A DNA stretch of 64,000 bases, taken from the NCBI GenBank assembly GCA_026168455.1, contig CM047430.1, positions 8,142,007 through 8,206,006 of the forward strand, given 5' to 3'. The notes under the pieces were generated by a model that worked only from the letters and a program-made list of their open reading frames with translations, was not told the origin of the DNA and searched no databases. The DNA comes from Theocolax elegans. Taxonomy: Eukaryota; Arthropoda; Insecta; Hymenoptera; Cerocephalidae. The position numbers and the translations under genes were made by a program. This document shows positions 53,310 through 63,049 of this stretch, piece by piece (within the stretch, counting starts at the first letter, position 1; the number at the start of each line of letters is the position of its first letter).

Positions 53310-54297
53310 GTTCGGTTTCGTCCTCACCGAATTTAAATTAAAGTGTATATTTGTCGGCCATATTTTCGCGCGCGAGCAGTGTCGCGGCGAAACGGAGCGG
53401 GTAAAGAGAGAGAGAGAGAGAGAGAGAGAGTGAGTTGTACGAGTTAGAGTGAGAGAGAGAGAGAGAGCGCGAGAGACGGCGTGTGAGACGCGTCTCTATA
53501 CCGGAGTATTCCCCCTCTTGCTCGGGTATCCGAGGAGAGGTATACACCGGTATATCGGGAGAGAGTTCGCGCGCGACCGTGTTTAGCCGGAAGCGCCCGA
53601 TCTCACCGAGATCGGTCTCTCTCGATCGCAAGCTTGACGGGAGAACTTTGCCTAGCTTGTATGGGAGCGGCAAAGTAGGGAGAGAGTAGCTTGCGCCGCG
53701 GATCGCGGGCAGCGAGAATCCCCCCCCGAATAGCGCAAAGGAGAGACTTCGCGAGAGCCGATCACCATCGGCTCTCTCCGATTGCGCCCGCGAGTGGGAG
53801 AGAGAGAGAGAATCCCTAGTCGCGGGGAATCGGAGTAAGGTGCTAGGCGGGCTATAGGTGTGTGAGTGAGAGAGATAGCGCGATCGCCTAGCCCCTTCGC
53901 GTGTATAAGTCTTCGCAGCTGGTTTCGCTGATAGAAACCACTGCGGCGAATTATTTTTATTCCGTTTAATAAAATAAATTCGTTCCCGCGCGGGATCTAA
54001 TTTATATTTTTTGTGTGAGAGTGTTTTAAAATTAGATCCTTTCGGGAGAGGTAGTTGCCCCACCCCCTCCCTTTTTAAAGAAAATTTTAAAACTATAAAA
54101 TTTGTTTTCTTTTTATACGGGACGCGGCGAAATTTTAATTGAAATTATTTTTGAGTTGAGAGCGAAAATTTTGTTGCTTTCTCCCCTCCCTGACATATAT
54201 GTAATTATAATTTAGTAATTGTATATATTATTTATTGCTATTTATATTTATGATATATGTTATATCATTTTATTTGTGTGTGAATAAAATATACTTT

Positions 54298-54431
54298 ACA
54301 ACTATTGTTAATTATTTAGATTTGTTTGCAAGTTAAATAATTAACATTAAGTAACTTTGTGTGAATCAGCCGCAAAGTTACAATAGTTGTAATATTAATT
54401 ATTTAAGCTCGTGTGTGAGTAAAATAATTAA
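54298..54431 (+). ncRNA. Structured leader unit A: three-way junction plus hairpin
   Basis: Outer stem ACAACTATTG (54298-54307) / CAATAGTTGT (54381-54390) encloses hairpin 1 (TTAATTATTTAG..TTAAATAATTAA, 54308-54344) and hairpin 2 (GTAACTTTG 54351-54359 / CAAAGTTAC 54373-54381, 13-nt loop tgtgaatcagccg). A third hairpin with GCTCG..GAG follows at about 54395-54431. All stems can be drawn from the sequence without forcing; biological role unknown. Confidence 0.6.
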
Positions 54432-54560
54432 AATTATTTCTTTATTACAATTATCTGACAGTAATTACTTGATCTAATATTTGGTATTTATTGAGTATTA
54501 CTGTTCACGATACTTGTAATATATTTTTGTAAATTTTTGAGTGTGAGAAAATTTTTTTTT

Positions 54561-54694
54561 ATAACTCGTGTTAATTGTTTAGACTTGTTGCAAGTTAAAC
54601 AATTAATGTTAAGTATCTTTGTGTGATTGTTCCGCAAAGATACGAGAGTTGTAAAATATAATTATTTAGACTCGAGAGTGAGTTAAATAATTGA
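54561..54694 (+). ncRNA. Structured leader unit B: same plan with compensatory changes
   Basis: Outer stem ATAACTC (54561-54567) / GAGTTGT (54646-54652), hairpin 1 (TTAATTGTTTAGACTTG 54571-54587 / CAAGTTAAACAATTAA 54591-54606), hairpin 2 (GTATCTTTG 54613-54621 / CAAAGATAC 54635-54643, 13-nt loop tgtgattgttccg), then a GACTC..GAGTT hairpin at about 54659-54694. Relative to unit A, T-A pairs replaced A-T in hairpin 2 and G-C replaced A-T in hairpin 1, always on both sides. Confidence 0.6.
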
Positions 54695-54832
54695 ATTTTT
54701 TTTGCATGTATTTTAATGATCGGCATTTAACCTAATATTTCGTATTCGTTATTTGCTGTGAAATTTTAATATATGTTAAAACCTTTCTTTTCTCTTTTTG
54801 TGTGTTTAAATTATATCTCCACACATTTTTAC

Positions 54833-55920
54833 CAATTATTTAGACTTGTTTGTTAGTTAAATAATTGGTTATAATTTTTTTTTGGTGTGTTTGAGTAAAA
54901 TTATTCGGTGTATAAATTTAATTGTTTAGACTTGTTAGCAAGTTAAATAATTAAATTTTCATTTCCTTTTCGTTCAATTTAATTAAAAAAGGAAATATAA
55001 ATTATTTCAACTTGGTAGCAACATAAATTATTTATTTAGTCCTTCTTAGGATAAAATAAATATATTTCGCTAAAAAATTGTCGTTTGGGACGACAATTAG
55101 TGAAATAATTATTTTGTTGCAAACCTACCGTTGAAATAATTTAATTAAATTTGTGTTTGTTGTGTAGTGTAAATTATAAAGGAAATTTTTTTTTTTTTTG
55201 TTGTTGTGAGCTTGGAAAAGCAAAATAATAAATAGTGTCTTGGTGTGTGTGAATCACAAGACACTGTATTTATTTTTATATTTATTTTAAATTTAATTAT
55301 TTAGGCTCGTTAGTGAGATAAATAATTTAATTTTTTTCTTTGTCTTTTCTTCCTTTATAATTTGTTGTTCTGTATTTATTAATAGATTGAAACTTTAATT
55401 ATTTCATTTTCCATAACAAAATAAATTCTTTTCGCCAGTGAGGAATCTTTTGGATTATAACTGGTGAGAGAGATATTTTGGGAAATCGTTAAATTTACCA
55501 TTACTGGTAAATTACCGACGATATTGAAATAATTTAAGGATTTCTTTTTGTTAATAATTAATTATTTTTGCTTGCAGAAGCAATTGTATAGAGTCTTGGT
55601 GCGTGTGAGTCACAAGACACTATTATAAACATTAATTATTTAGACTTGTGAGCAAGTTAAATAATTAATTTTAATTTGGTGCAAGTGTTAAGTGTGTGAT
55701 TTGCCACAACTTTAACCAACAAAATTTAATTATTTTGTCCTTCTAAGGACGAAATAAATTCCTTTTAAAGAAAATCTTTTGGATTTTAATTAAGTGAATT
55801 AATTTTGTTGGTACACTAGTCGGTGCATTTTTACAATTTATTGTAATTAAGCCGACACCAAAGTTTTTTTTTTACTCGTTGGGAGTAATAATTATTTTAT
55901 TGTGGTGAGTCCAATAAAAT
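54833..55920 (+). repeat. Further hairpins of the leader array
   Basis: Hairpins of the same family at about 54833-54869 (CCAATTATTTAGACTTG..AGTTAAATAATTGG), 54918-54953, 54990-55030, 55293-55328 (GGCTCG..GTGAG), 55630-55666 and 55723-55757 (GTCCTT..AAGGAC). In addition, two AGTGTCTTG / CAAGACACT-type hairpins with GTGTGTGAATCA-like loops lie at 55234-55265 and about 55592-55620. Arms pair in each although sequences differ. Confidence 0.6.
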
Positions 55921-56041
55921 AATTTCCAATTGAAAATTGGATACTTCCGAAGTATTTGAAACACTAGGGATTTCATCTGAAATCCCGGTTGAGAGTACTT
56001 CTCCCGACGTAACACGTCGGCTGCTGCTGGTCAAAAAAATA

Positions 56042-58729
56042 ATGGCCAGCAGCTATGAAGCCCGAATGGCCCAGCTTATGCGTGAATCACGCATAGCTAG
56101 GGATATTCGTCGGGAAACGAAGAAGCTTCCGATTGAGGCAGTGTATGCCCAGTTGGAGCATCTGAGTTTAAACGCAAATGGCGAAGAGGCGGAGTGCCGC
56201 GAACGCCTTTTGCGTCACCGGATAAGATGTGTAGACATTAATCTGGAAATACCATGGTTCCCTGAATACGATGAGAATGTAAGGGCAGAGCCTGCACATA
56301 AACCTCTAGTATGTCAGGAACTGTGGGAAATTAGGAAACCTCGTTCCAGGAAAGGGAGTGTGGTCCCATCAGGAACGGAAGTTTCCTGCGAGTCCGAAAT
56401 GTCGGATCGCGAAAGGGTTGCTAGTGACAGAGCACCTATCCCTGAAGAAGATGGAGCTCTGTCACCAAGTGGTCTGTCTAGAAACTCGCCAATGAGTACT
56501 GCACAGAGCCCGAGGTTGGCATCAACAGGTGCTATACCTAAACGGTTTGGTGAGGTACTGGCAGCTAACATGACCACGACTGCAATCCCTTATGTTCCTG
56601 TTTCGGTGGCTGCAACCTCGTGCACAACCACTACGTCGACGGTTACGACCGTGACGACTGCTCAACTCGGAGGTTTTTATGCACCCGCACATTACCTCCC
56701 AATTGAAGAGCAGAGAAACAGTGGACATCTTGGCACTAGAGAGAGTGAAGTGCCAACACAACATTTTGACTTGGGTTCGCAGACGGAAGCCGACCGTCGT
56801 ACGTCACGAGGATACACCTCTAGACAATACGACAACAGGCAACCTGAAGCTAATACAACCGAACGTCAATTTGTTGATGATAGGAATGGATATGACCTTC
56901 CTAATGACGTCAGTGTTCAATCTTACGAAAAACCGAGATTTGAACAGAGACGTCGTGAGACCTCTTCTAAGACTTGTGAAGGACAAGATAGAAGAGAGAG
57001 GCGTGAGTACACGACTCCAAACAGAAATTCACGACACCATCGTTCTGTGAGTAGAGCCTCAAGCAACGATGAACGTCGTGAAAGCTGTACGGAGAGACGT
57101 ACTCATAAACGTCAGTCCAACCGTAAACTCGACGACCGAGCACAGACGGAAATTCCGGAGCAAGGTCACAAAGAGAGGTCGGACAGACGTAGAGAAACGC
57201 CTCGAGAGAAACGTGCGGTGGCCACTTGCGATCAGTGCACTCAGACGGATTCGTCCGATGGGTATCAGTCTGATCGCGAACCTGCTCGTAGGAGATCCGA
57301 TTCTCGTAGGGCGGCTGAAGGCCGACAAGAGAATAGGAATCCTTCTACCAGCAGGCGTAGGAGTTCCCGGACGGATAATAGAGACGACCGTCGAGAAAGA
57401 GAGTCCTACGAAGCCAGGCCAAGGTATCGTGAAGACGATAACCGAACGCACGAACGGACAGGGTGCGCACGAGAGCTGCGTATCTGGAACATGTCCTTTG
57501 ATGGTGAGACCAAAAAGGACGCGGAAGAATTTCTGAACCGTTTGCACGACTTCAGAAATGACAACGAGTTCTCAGATCGCAGGATGTTCAGTGCCCTGCC
57601 CAATGTGTTCTCAAAATCAGCACTGTTCTGGTATAGAACAGTTCAGCCATCTCTTCGAGATTGGCGTGATTTTGAGATCGAGTTCCTAAATGAGTATGGC
57701 CGTATAATAAATGACGAAGATTTACTCATGGAACTTCGATCAAGAACACAAAATGAGGGAGAAAAGGCTACGACGTTCTTGAACTGTTTCAGAGCGATCG
57801 TAAATAAGTTTAAAAGCCCTCCCTCATTAGAACAACAGGTGAAGATGGCCTACTCGCAGATGAGGCCAGATTACCGTAGGTACATACCAGTACGTCAAAT
57901 CAGGAATTTCTCTGATTTGACAAGCTACGGTAAAGAGTACGAGCAGCATTTAACATGGGACACGAAATTTTCCAGTTCCAACGTTAAGCGCGAGAAGCTC
58001 GTACCAGAAGCTTTCCCGAAACAGAGTGGTGGAGCACGAGTTTCGGGCAAAGTGGCGACTGTTACCGAAAAGAGTAAGGATGAGTCTTCTCATGCGGATA
58101 AACAGTCGTCGAAGAAAACTATTAAGAAGAAGAGCAAGAAAAGTGCGAAAAACTCGCCAAACTCTTCTTCAAGCGAATACGAAGCAGCCGCTGTCTACGG
58201 TACTTCCAACGTCGCTAATAGTTTTCAGAAACGATACGGCAAATCGAATAACGGAGTGAGTGCCTCCAATTCGAAATCCTTATCGTATGTGCCTGTTTCT
58301 CAACAGTCACCTGGGTAACAAAAACAGAGCTCGGGCAAAAGAGAAAGACGTGTTTTGACGAATTCTCAACTGCCCCAGCAAAACGTTTTTGTCCCACAAA
58401 TGGCACAAAACCTGGTGAGGTATGTGCAACCACAGGCGACGGCAGTAAATCCAACGAACCTGAGTACCAACTTTGTCGGCGTGTGTTTCACATGCCAAAA
58501 AGTCGGTCATAGGTCGTCGGATTGCCCGAGCCGAACATGCTACCGATGCGGAAACATTGGGCACTCCGCTGAGCAGTGCTCTACCGAATTGGTAGCAAAG
58601 GAGTGCCAGCTGTGTGGAACTAGTGGCGTTACACTCCAAACATGTCCTAACTGCGTCAGATTCCTCCAAAACGTGGGAAACCTGAACGCAGGGCACCCGA
58701 GCTGCCCCGGGCGCCCTGCACTGCAGTAA
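56042..58729 (+). CDS. gag: Gypsy Gag, with an in-frame TAA before nucleocapsid
   Basis: The frame opens at 55934, after a TGA, but its first ATG is 56042. Residues after the start include a SAP-like helix pair (AVYAQLEHLSLNANGEEAEC), then a very Arg-rich, low-complexity middle (about 56,700-57,450), then a Retrotrans_gag capsid domain (RIWNMSFDGETKKDAEEFLN, ALFWYRTVQPSLRDW, MAYSQMRPDYRRYIPVRQ). A TAA at 58316-58318 interrupts, and the same frame runs on to 58729 with two CCHC knuckles (CFTCQKVGHRSSDC, CYRCGNIGHSAEQC) and a third Cys cluster. The TAA could be a nonsense change or a readthrough site. Gag packages the RNA; the nucleocapsid would bind it. Confidence 0.85.
58675..58719 (+). promoter_or_regulatory. 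-1 ribosomal frameshift signal between gag and pol
   Basis: GGGAAAC at 58675-58681 is in the required phase (G GGA AAC in the gag frame). After a 6-base spacer, GCAGGGC (58688-58694) pairs perfectly with GCCCTGC (58713-58719), with CCCG/CGGG inside. Slipping by -1 enters the pol frame, which is open from here to 61602; gag would otherwise stop at 58727-58729. Confidence 0.85.
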
Positions 58730-61602
58730 GTAAACCGCATGGTTTACAAGGGCAAGAGTTTAAGGTTGGAGAACCCTCTAAACTCTTTAAGAAGTCTAGC
58801 AAATCATTTGCTGACTTCTCTAAAGTCCTTAACGGAGATCAAATTCCCTCTCAGACCGAAGTTGGTGTCGAAAGTAAGTCTGAGTGTAAGGATTCTAAAC
58901 GTTCTGGGGATTCGACAGATGGAAAAGTTCTTAGAACACAACCTGTCAATCCCACCCGAGCTTTGCAAGGTAAAACAGAACAAGGAACCTTATTAGACCA
59001 ACAAAAGCGTGAGGCTAAAGATTGGTCTAAGGAACTCCAAAGGCAAATATACTCTGATAGCAGAGATATTATTGGTGAAGAAAGCGTAAAGAGATCGTTA
59101 TCTCAGCCGCTTAGCACCATCGGAGTGAACGACCTTGGTTGTTGCTCATCGTCACCCCGTTGTGACACACCTAGTAATGAGGACAAGAAGCCCTTGGTGG
59201 AGAAGGAGATTGTCCTCAACAACGAGCCCTTGGTGGAGAAGGTAGTTGTCGATGGTGTGCATAACATGAACCGTACAAGCTCGTTGCCGAGAAGTACAGT
59301 TCAGGGGGGGGCAGATGCCGTACCAAGTACGTCTAAAATGACGCACACGGCATCGACTCCTAACGACGATAGTCAAACCGATCAGATAATTGCTGGAATC
59401 CAATCGGATAACCGGCTATTCTTTTTGGTACGACTCGGTGGAAAGGACTTTAAAGCACTTTTCGATCCTGGCGCCATGGTCTCTCTTGTACGATCAGATG
59501 TTGTCGAACAGTACAAGTTTAAATGGAGACCCGTCAAGGTTATCGTGAAAGGTGTGGCTGGACCAGCTCTTAAAGTTCTTGGCCTAATTGACATCCTATT
59601 CTGTGTAGAAGGCCTTGATGGCAATATCCAACTGAGAATTGTAGAGAATATTGAGCATTCCATCATTCTCGGTATGGATTTTCTACAACATTGGAATATG
59701 GAAGTCAAACTAGGCGAAGCTATTTGGCGTATTGGCGAGAGTGATTGGAGACACTTCGTCAGAGATACATCTCATGACATCGATTCGAGGATTTCCGCTG
59801 AATGTGCTGGTATAATTGAGATACAGGACGACCAGCGGAAACAAGTCAAAGAGTTAGTTGAAAGCCTACTCTTGCCCTCGGGAGACGTCCACGGCTTTAC
59901 GACGTTAACGGAGCACCACATAGAGGTTGATCCTGGTGCAAGACCGGTTCGTCATAAGCCAAGACGTATGTCTCCCAAGGTCCTCGAATTTGCCCAGAGC
60001 GAGGTCAAAAAGATGTTTGACAAGGGCATTATTGAACCGAGTGCGAGTGATTGGTCAGCTGCTCCGGTCATCGTCCGCAAGGACGAAGGAAGTTATCGCT
60101 TCTGTATCGATTTTCGAGACCTTAATGCAGTCACAAAACGTGATTCTTATCCAATTCCTAATATGGATACCATATTGGATAAGCTGCATAATGCAAGGTA
60201 TATATCGAAAATTGATCTTAAGAAAGCGTACTTCCAAATATTAATGGCCGAGGCGAGCCGGCATTATACTGCATTTGCTGTACCAGGGTCGGGGCTGTGG
60301 CAGTTCACGAGAATGCCTTTTGGCCTCATGAATGCTCCTATGACCTTTGCACGGCTTATAGATGCAATTTTCGGGCCTAAGGTGGAACCTCATGTGTTTG
60401 GTTATTTAGACGACTTGATCGTCATTACCGAAACTTTTGAGGACCATCTGAAATGGCTCGAATACGTACTAAGGACGTTGAATGACGCTGGACTCGAAGT
60501 GAATCGAGAGAAGTGTGAATTCTGTTGTTCCAGCGTAACGTTCCTTGGGTACAAATTGGACGCGGACGGCTTGAGGCCTGACGAGGAACGAGTCGCTCCA
60601 GTCCTTAATTACCCTACTCCTCGTAATGTCAAACAGCTGAGGTCCTTTCTCGGGATGGTAGGCTGGTACTCTCGATTCATTAATCGAGAAGCTGACATTA
60701 AAGCTCCCCTTACCAAGTTGCTGCGTAAAGACCAGGCTTGGGATTGGGGCGAGGAGCAGGAGGAGGCGTTTCGTCAGCTTAGAATTGCGTTAGCTGAAGC
60801 GCCTGTACTAGCCCGTCCAGACTTTTCTAAGCCATTTACCGTCCAAAGTGACGCTAGTGACTTAGCAATAGGTGCGGTGTTGACGCAACTGGACGACGAG
60901 GGTTTCGAGCATCCGATTGTCTACGTCAGCCGATTATTAAATCGCGCTGAACGTAATTACATGACAACGGAAAAAGAATGCTTGGCCCTCATATGGGCTA
61001 TTAAGAGATTGAGACCATATATTGAGGCCTATCGATTCACGGCTGTGACCGACCATAGTGCTCTCATATGGCTCAAAAATCTCAAGGAGCCGTCGGGTAG
61101 GTTGGCACGATGGATACTTGAAATGCAGCAATGGGACTTTGAAATAGTGCATAAGAAAGGAGCCTTGCACTATGTCCCGGACGCGCTTTCTCGTGCCATC
61201 AACCCAGACCCCGACGAAGAAGAGATTGCCTCGTTCGAAGTAATTACAGACCCATGGTATATTGCTAGATTAAACGATGTACGCTCATGCCCTCAAAGAT
61301 TTCCGGAGTGGAAAATTGAGGATGATATGCTATATCGTTTTACAAGTGATAAACTCTTGGACTCTGTAACAGAACGAGATGAAGGCTGGCGTCTTGTGCT
61401 ACCCTTAGAGCAGAGGAACCGAGTTCTAGTAGATTCTCATTTCCACCCAGCTATGGGTCATATGGGAATTGAAAAAACTTACGAACGCGTTGCAAGAGAC
61501 TATTATTGGCCAGGTATCTACCACGATACCCACCAATTGGTCTTACGGTGTCTGATATGTCAGAACTATAAGATGTCTCAAGCAGGTCCTCAAGGCTTAT
61601 GA
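58681..61602 (+). CDS. pol: Gypsy Pol: protease, RT, RNase H, integrase zinc finger
   Basis: Expressed by -1 frameshift from gag. Order: a linker of about 240 residues; aspartic protease (ALFDPGAMVSLV, with DPG in place of the usual DTG/DSG, and a flap-side HSIILGMDF); RT (FCIDFRDLNAVTKRDSYPIP, KIDLKKAYFQI, TRMPFGLMNAP, catalytic GYLDDLIVI); RNase H (TVQSDASDLAIGAVL, TTEKECLALIWAI, AVTDHSALIWL); and the integrase HHCC finger (HFHPAMGHMG..CLICQ). It ends at a TGA soon after the finger, because the integrase catalytic core is deleted. RT and RNase H look intact; the DPG protease box is unusual and may impair processing. Confidence 0.9.
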   Translation, partial: PERRAPELPRAPCTAVSKPHGLQGQEFKVGEPSKLFKKSSKSFADFSKVLNGDQIPSQTEVGVESKSECKDSKRSGDSTDGKVLRTQPVNPTRALQGKTEQGTLLDQQKREAKDWSKELQRQIYSDSRDIIGEESVKRSLSQPLSTIGVNDLGCCSSSPRCDTPSNEDKKPLVEKEIVLNNEPLVEKVVVDGVHNMNRTSSLPRSTVQGGADAVPSTSKMTHTASTPNDDSQTDQIIAGIQSDNRLFFLVRLGGKDFKALFDPGAMVSLVRSDVVEQYKFKWRPVKVIVKGVAGPALKVLGLIDILFCVEGLDGNIQLRIVENIEHSIILGMDFLQHWNMEVKLGEAIWRIGESDWRHFVRDTSHDIDSRISAECAGIIEIQDDQRKQVKELVESLLLPSGDVHGFTTLTEHHIEVDPGARPVRHKPRRMSPKVLEFAQSEVKKMFDKGIIEPSASDWSAAPVIVRKDEGSYRFCIDFRDLNAVTKRDSYPIPNMDTILDKLHNARYISKIDLKKAYFQILMAEASRHYTAFAVPGSGLWQFTRMPFGLMNAPMTFARLIDAIFGPKVEPHVFGYLDDLIVITETFEDHLKWLEYVLRTLNDAGLEVNREKCEFCCSSVTFLGYKLDADGLRPDEERVAPVLNYPTPRNVKQLRSFLGMVGWYSRFINREADIKAPLTKLLRKDQAWDWGEEQEEAFRQLRIALAEAPVLARPDFSKPFTVQSDASDLAIGAVLTQLDDEGFEHPIVYVSRLLNRAERNYMTTEKECLALIWAIKRLRPYIEAYRFTAVTDHSALIWLKNLKEPSGRLARWILEMQQWDFEIVHKKGALHYVPDALSRAINPDPDEEEIASFEVITDPWYIARLNDVRSCPQRFPEWKIEDDMLYRFTSDKLLDSVTERDEGWRLVLPLEQRNRVLVDSHFHPAMGHMGIEKTYERVARDYYWPGIYHDTHQLVLRCLICQNYKMSQAGPQGL

Positions 61603-61640
61603 TTTAAATTGGCCGTACACTTTCCTAAGGTGCGTAAGGC

Positions 61641-61796
61641 ATGTCTGCTAAACTGGCACCGAGGTATGACAGACCCTTTGATGTTAAAGAAGTACTATCT
61701 CCAGTAGTTCTGAGACTAGAAGAGTCTGGTCGGAAACGAACCGAGGTACACATATCCGATGTGAAGAGATATGTACCACCTCGGGTTGCCATGTAA
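61641..61796 (+). pseudogene. Integrase C-terminal remnant
   Basis: AKLAPRYDRPFDVKEVLSP, then VVLRLEESGRKR and VHISDVKRYVPPRV: the C-terminal end of a Gypsy integrase. It lies 38 bases after the pol stop and in a different frame from the deleted core, so the deletion removed the DDE domain and changed the frame. The ATG at 61641 is just the first one available. Confidence 0.75.
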
Positions 61797-61994
61797 AGCG
61801 GTAAGAAAAACGTATCGGCGTACCTGAGAACAGTCAGCGAAGGCTAGGCCTGGTGACTGTATGCCACGTCAATATCATCCGAAGCACGAAGAATCATCGA
61901 AGCAGCCTCCAATTGAAGAAAAGAAGAGAAGCGTACAGCGCGCAGTCGTGGATAGATTGTGCCTTTCTTTCGACTCGGCCTTCCCGAAGGAAGT

Positions 61995-62014
61995 GGAGTC
62001 TAGGGGGGGGGGGC
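61995..62014 (+). promoter_or_regulatory. Polypurine tract
   Basis: GTGGAGTCTAGGGGGGGGGG-type purine run ending three bases before the 3' LTR (62017). It primes plus-strand DNA synthesis. 61797-61994 has no gene. Confidence 0.8.
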
Positions 62015-62016
62015 TT

Positions 62017-63049
62017 TGTGACGGAAATCGTCACACAATCTATTCACGACGAATAGAGTATTTAAATTGTCGAATTGTAAGTCGTCGGAGCCTTTCGTAT
62101 GTCAAGGCCAACCGACGACATTTGTTTACGTCGATCAAATATACAATTACGCGCGCAATAGTACGTAGGGATGAGAGCGCGAGAGTGTGTGTGTGTTTCC
62201 CACTCTCATCCCTTTTTCGAAAATTAGGCGATTGCCTAATTAGTATGTCCCGATCCGCCGATCGAGGCGGACAAACATCTTTCCGGTGCCGAATATAGTG
62301 TTTACGGCTAATAAGGCGCGTGAGGCGCAACAAAGCCATCGGTTACCCGGAACATCCTCGTGAGTGAGCCGCGAGTGACGTGGTGAGTGTGAGCAAGGAC
62401 GGGAAGTGTTGTGTGAGTGCGGACGCGGTTCGCGAGGCACTCGCCGCGGCACAGGGCCGCCTTCCACCACCGCAGCCGACGTCGTCCTCCGTTGCCCAGG
62501 AGGACACAGGGACAAGGATCGGCTGGGCCATCCACGGGGCGCACCCCGGTAAGTCCTCTTGTATTACCGCGCGTTCCCCCCTTTCCCCGAGTGTATGTGT
62601 GTGAGTACATCGGGAGTGTATTCGGGTACGCCGGTACCCGAATAGCGGAGTTCAGGAAGGAGTCAACCGCAGGCGAGGATCTCGATCCGGTTGACTCCCG
62701 GACTTCCGCCCGCGCGAAAGAACATTGTCGCGGCACGAGGCCTGGATGGCCAATTGTTAATTAAATACATTTAATAAATGTTTTATTCGATTTTATTTTA
62801 ATTTATTGTGTTTCTTTTGTTCTCCCCGCTCCCGCCGACATCCTTTAATTAATATAAATCGCGTCGAGGCAAGGAGGATCGCCCGAATCCTCCATACCGT
62901 GCGTCCCAGCGAACTCGCGTTCCTGGCGACAGCCCGCAGTTCGACAAATTAAATAACTTGTGTGCGCGGTATTGGGCAACGCGGCCCAACGGTTAATATT
63001 AATTATATAAATTAATTAATTTAATCGGGTTCGCGAATACCACGTCACA
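62017..63049 (+). repeat. Gypsy 3' LTR
   Basis: 1,033 bp, equal in length to the 5' LTR; I noticed no difference on reading. Followed by AACC, the target duplication. Confidence 0.95.

Larger units (their letters stand above)
53310..56041 (+). other. Gypsy leader (2.7 kb) with GA tracts and hairpin array
   Basis: No gene is credible here. 53405-53470 and neighbours are (GA)n-rich; a 241-codon minus-strand frame through them (54063-53338) is a repeat artefact. From about 54,290 to 55,920 the leader is AT-rich and contains a series of hairpins of the form AATTATTTAGACTTG..CAAGTTAAATAATT. These are listed below and discussed as a finding. Several hundred bases is common for Gypsy leaders; 2.7 kb is long. 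Confidence 0.8.
52257..63049 (+). mobile_element. Ty3/Gypsy LTR retrotransposon, nested, 10.8 kb
   Basis: Two LTRs of equal length (1,033 bp) begin TGTGACGG and end GTCACA. AACC lies on both sides (52253-52256 and 63050-63053), a 4-bp target duplication in the RNase H codons of the older Gypsy. It contains a tRNA-Arg primer site, a long structured leader, gag, pol in the -1 frame and a polypurine tract. The integrase core is deleted. The LTRs look identical on reading, so insertion is young. Confidence 0.95.

Noticed and set aside
53338..54063. 241-codon minus-strand frame in the Gypsy leader
   Set aside because: It depends on GA tracts (Ser/Leu repeats) and is antisense to the leader.
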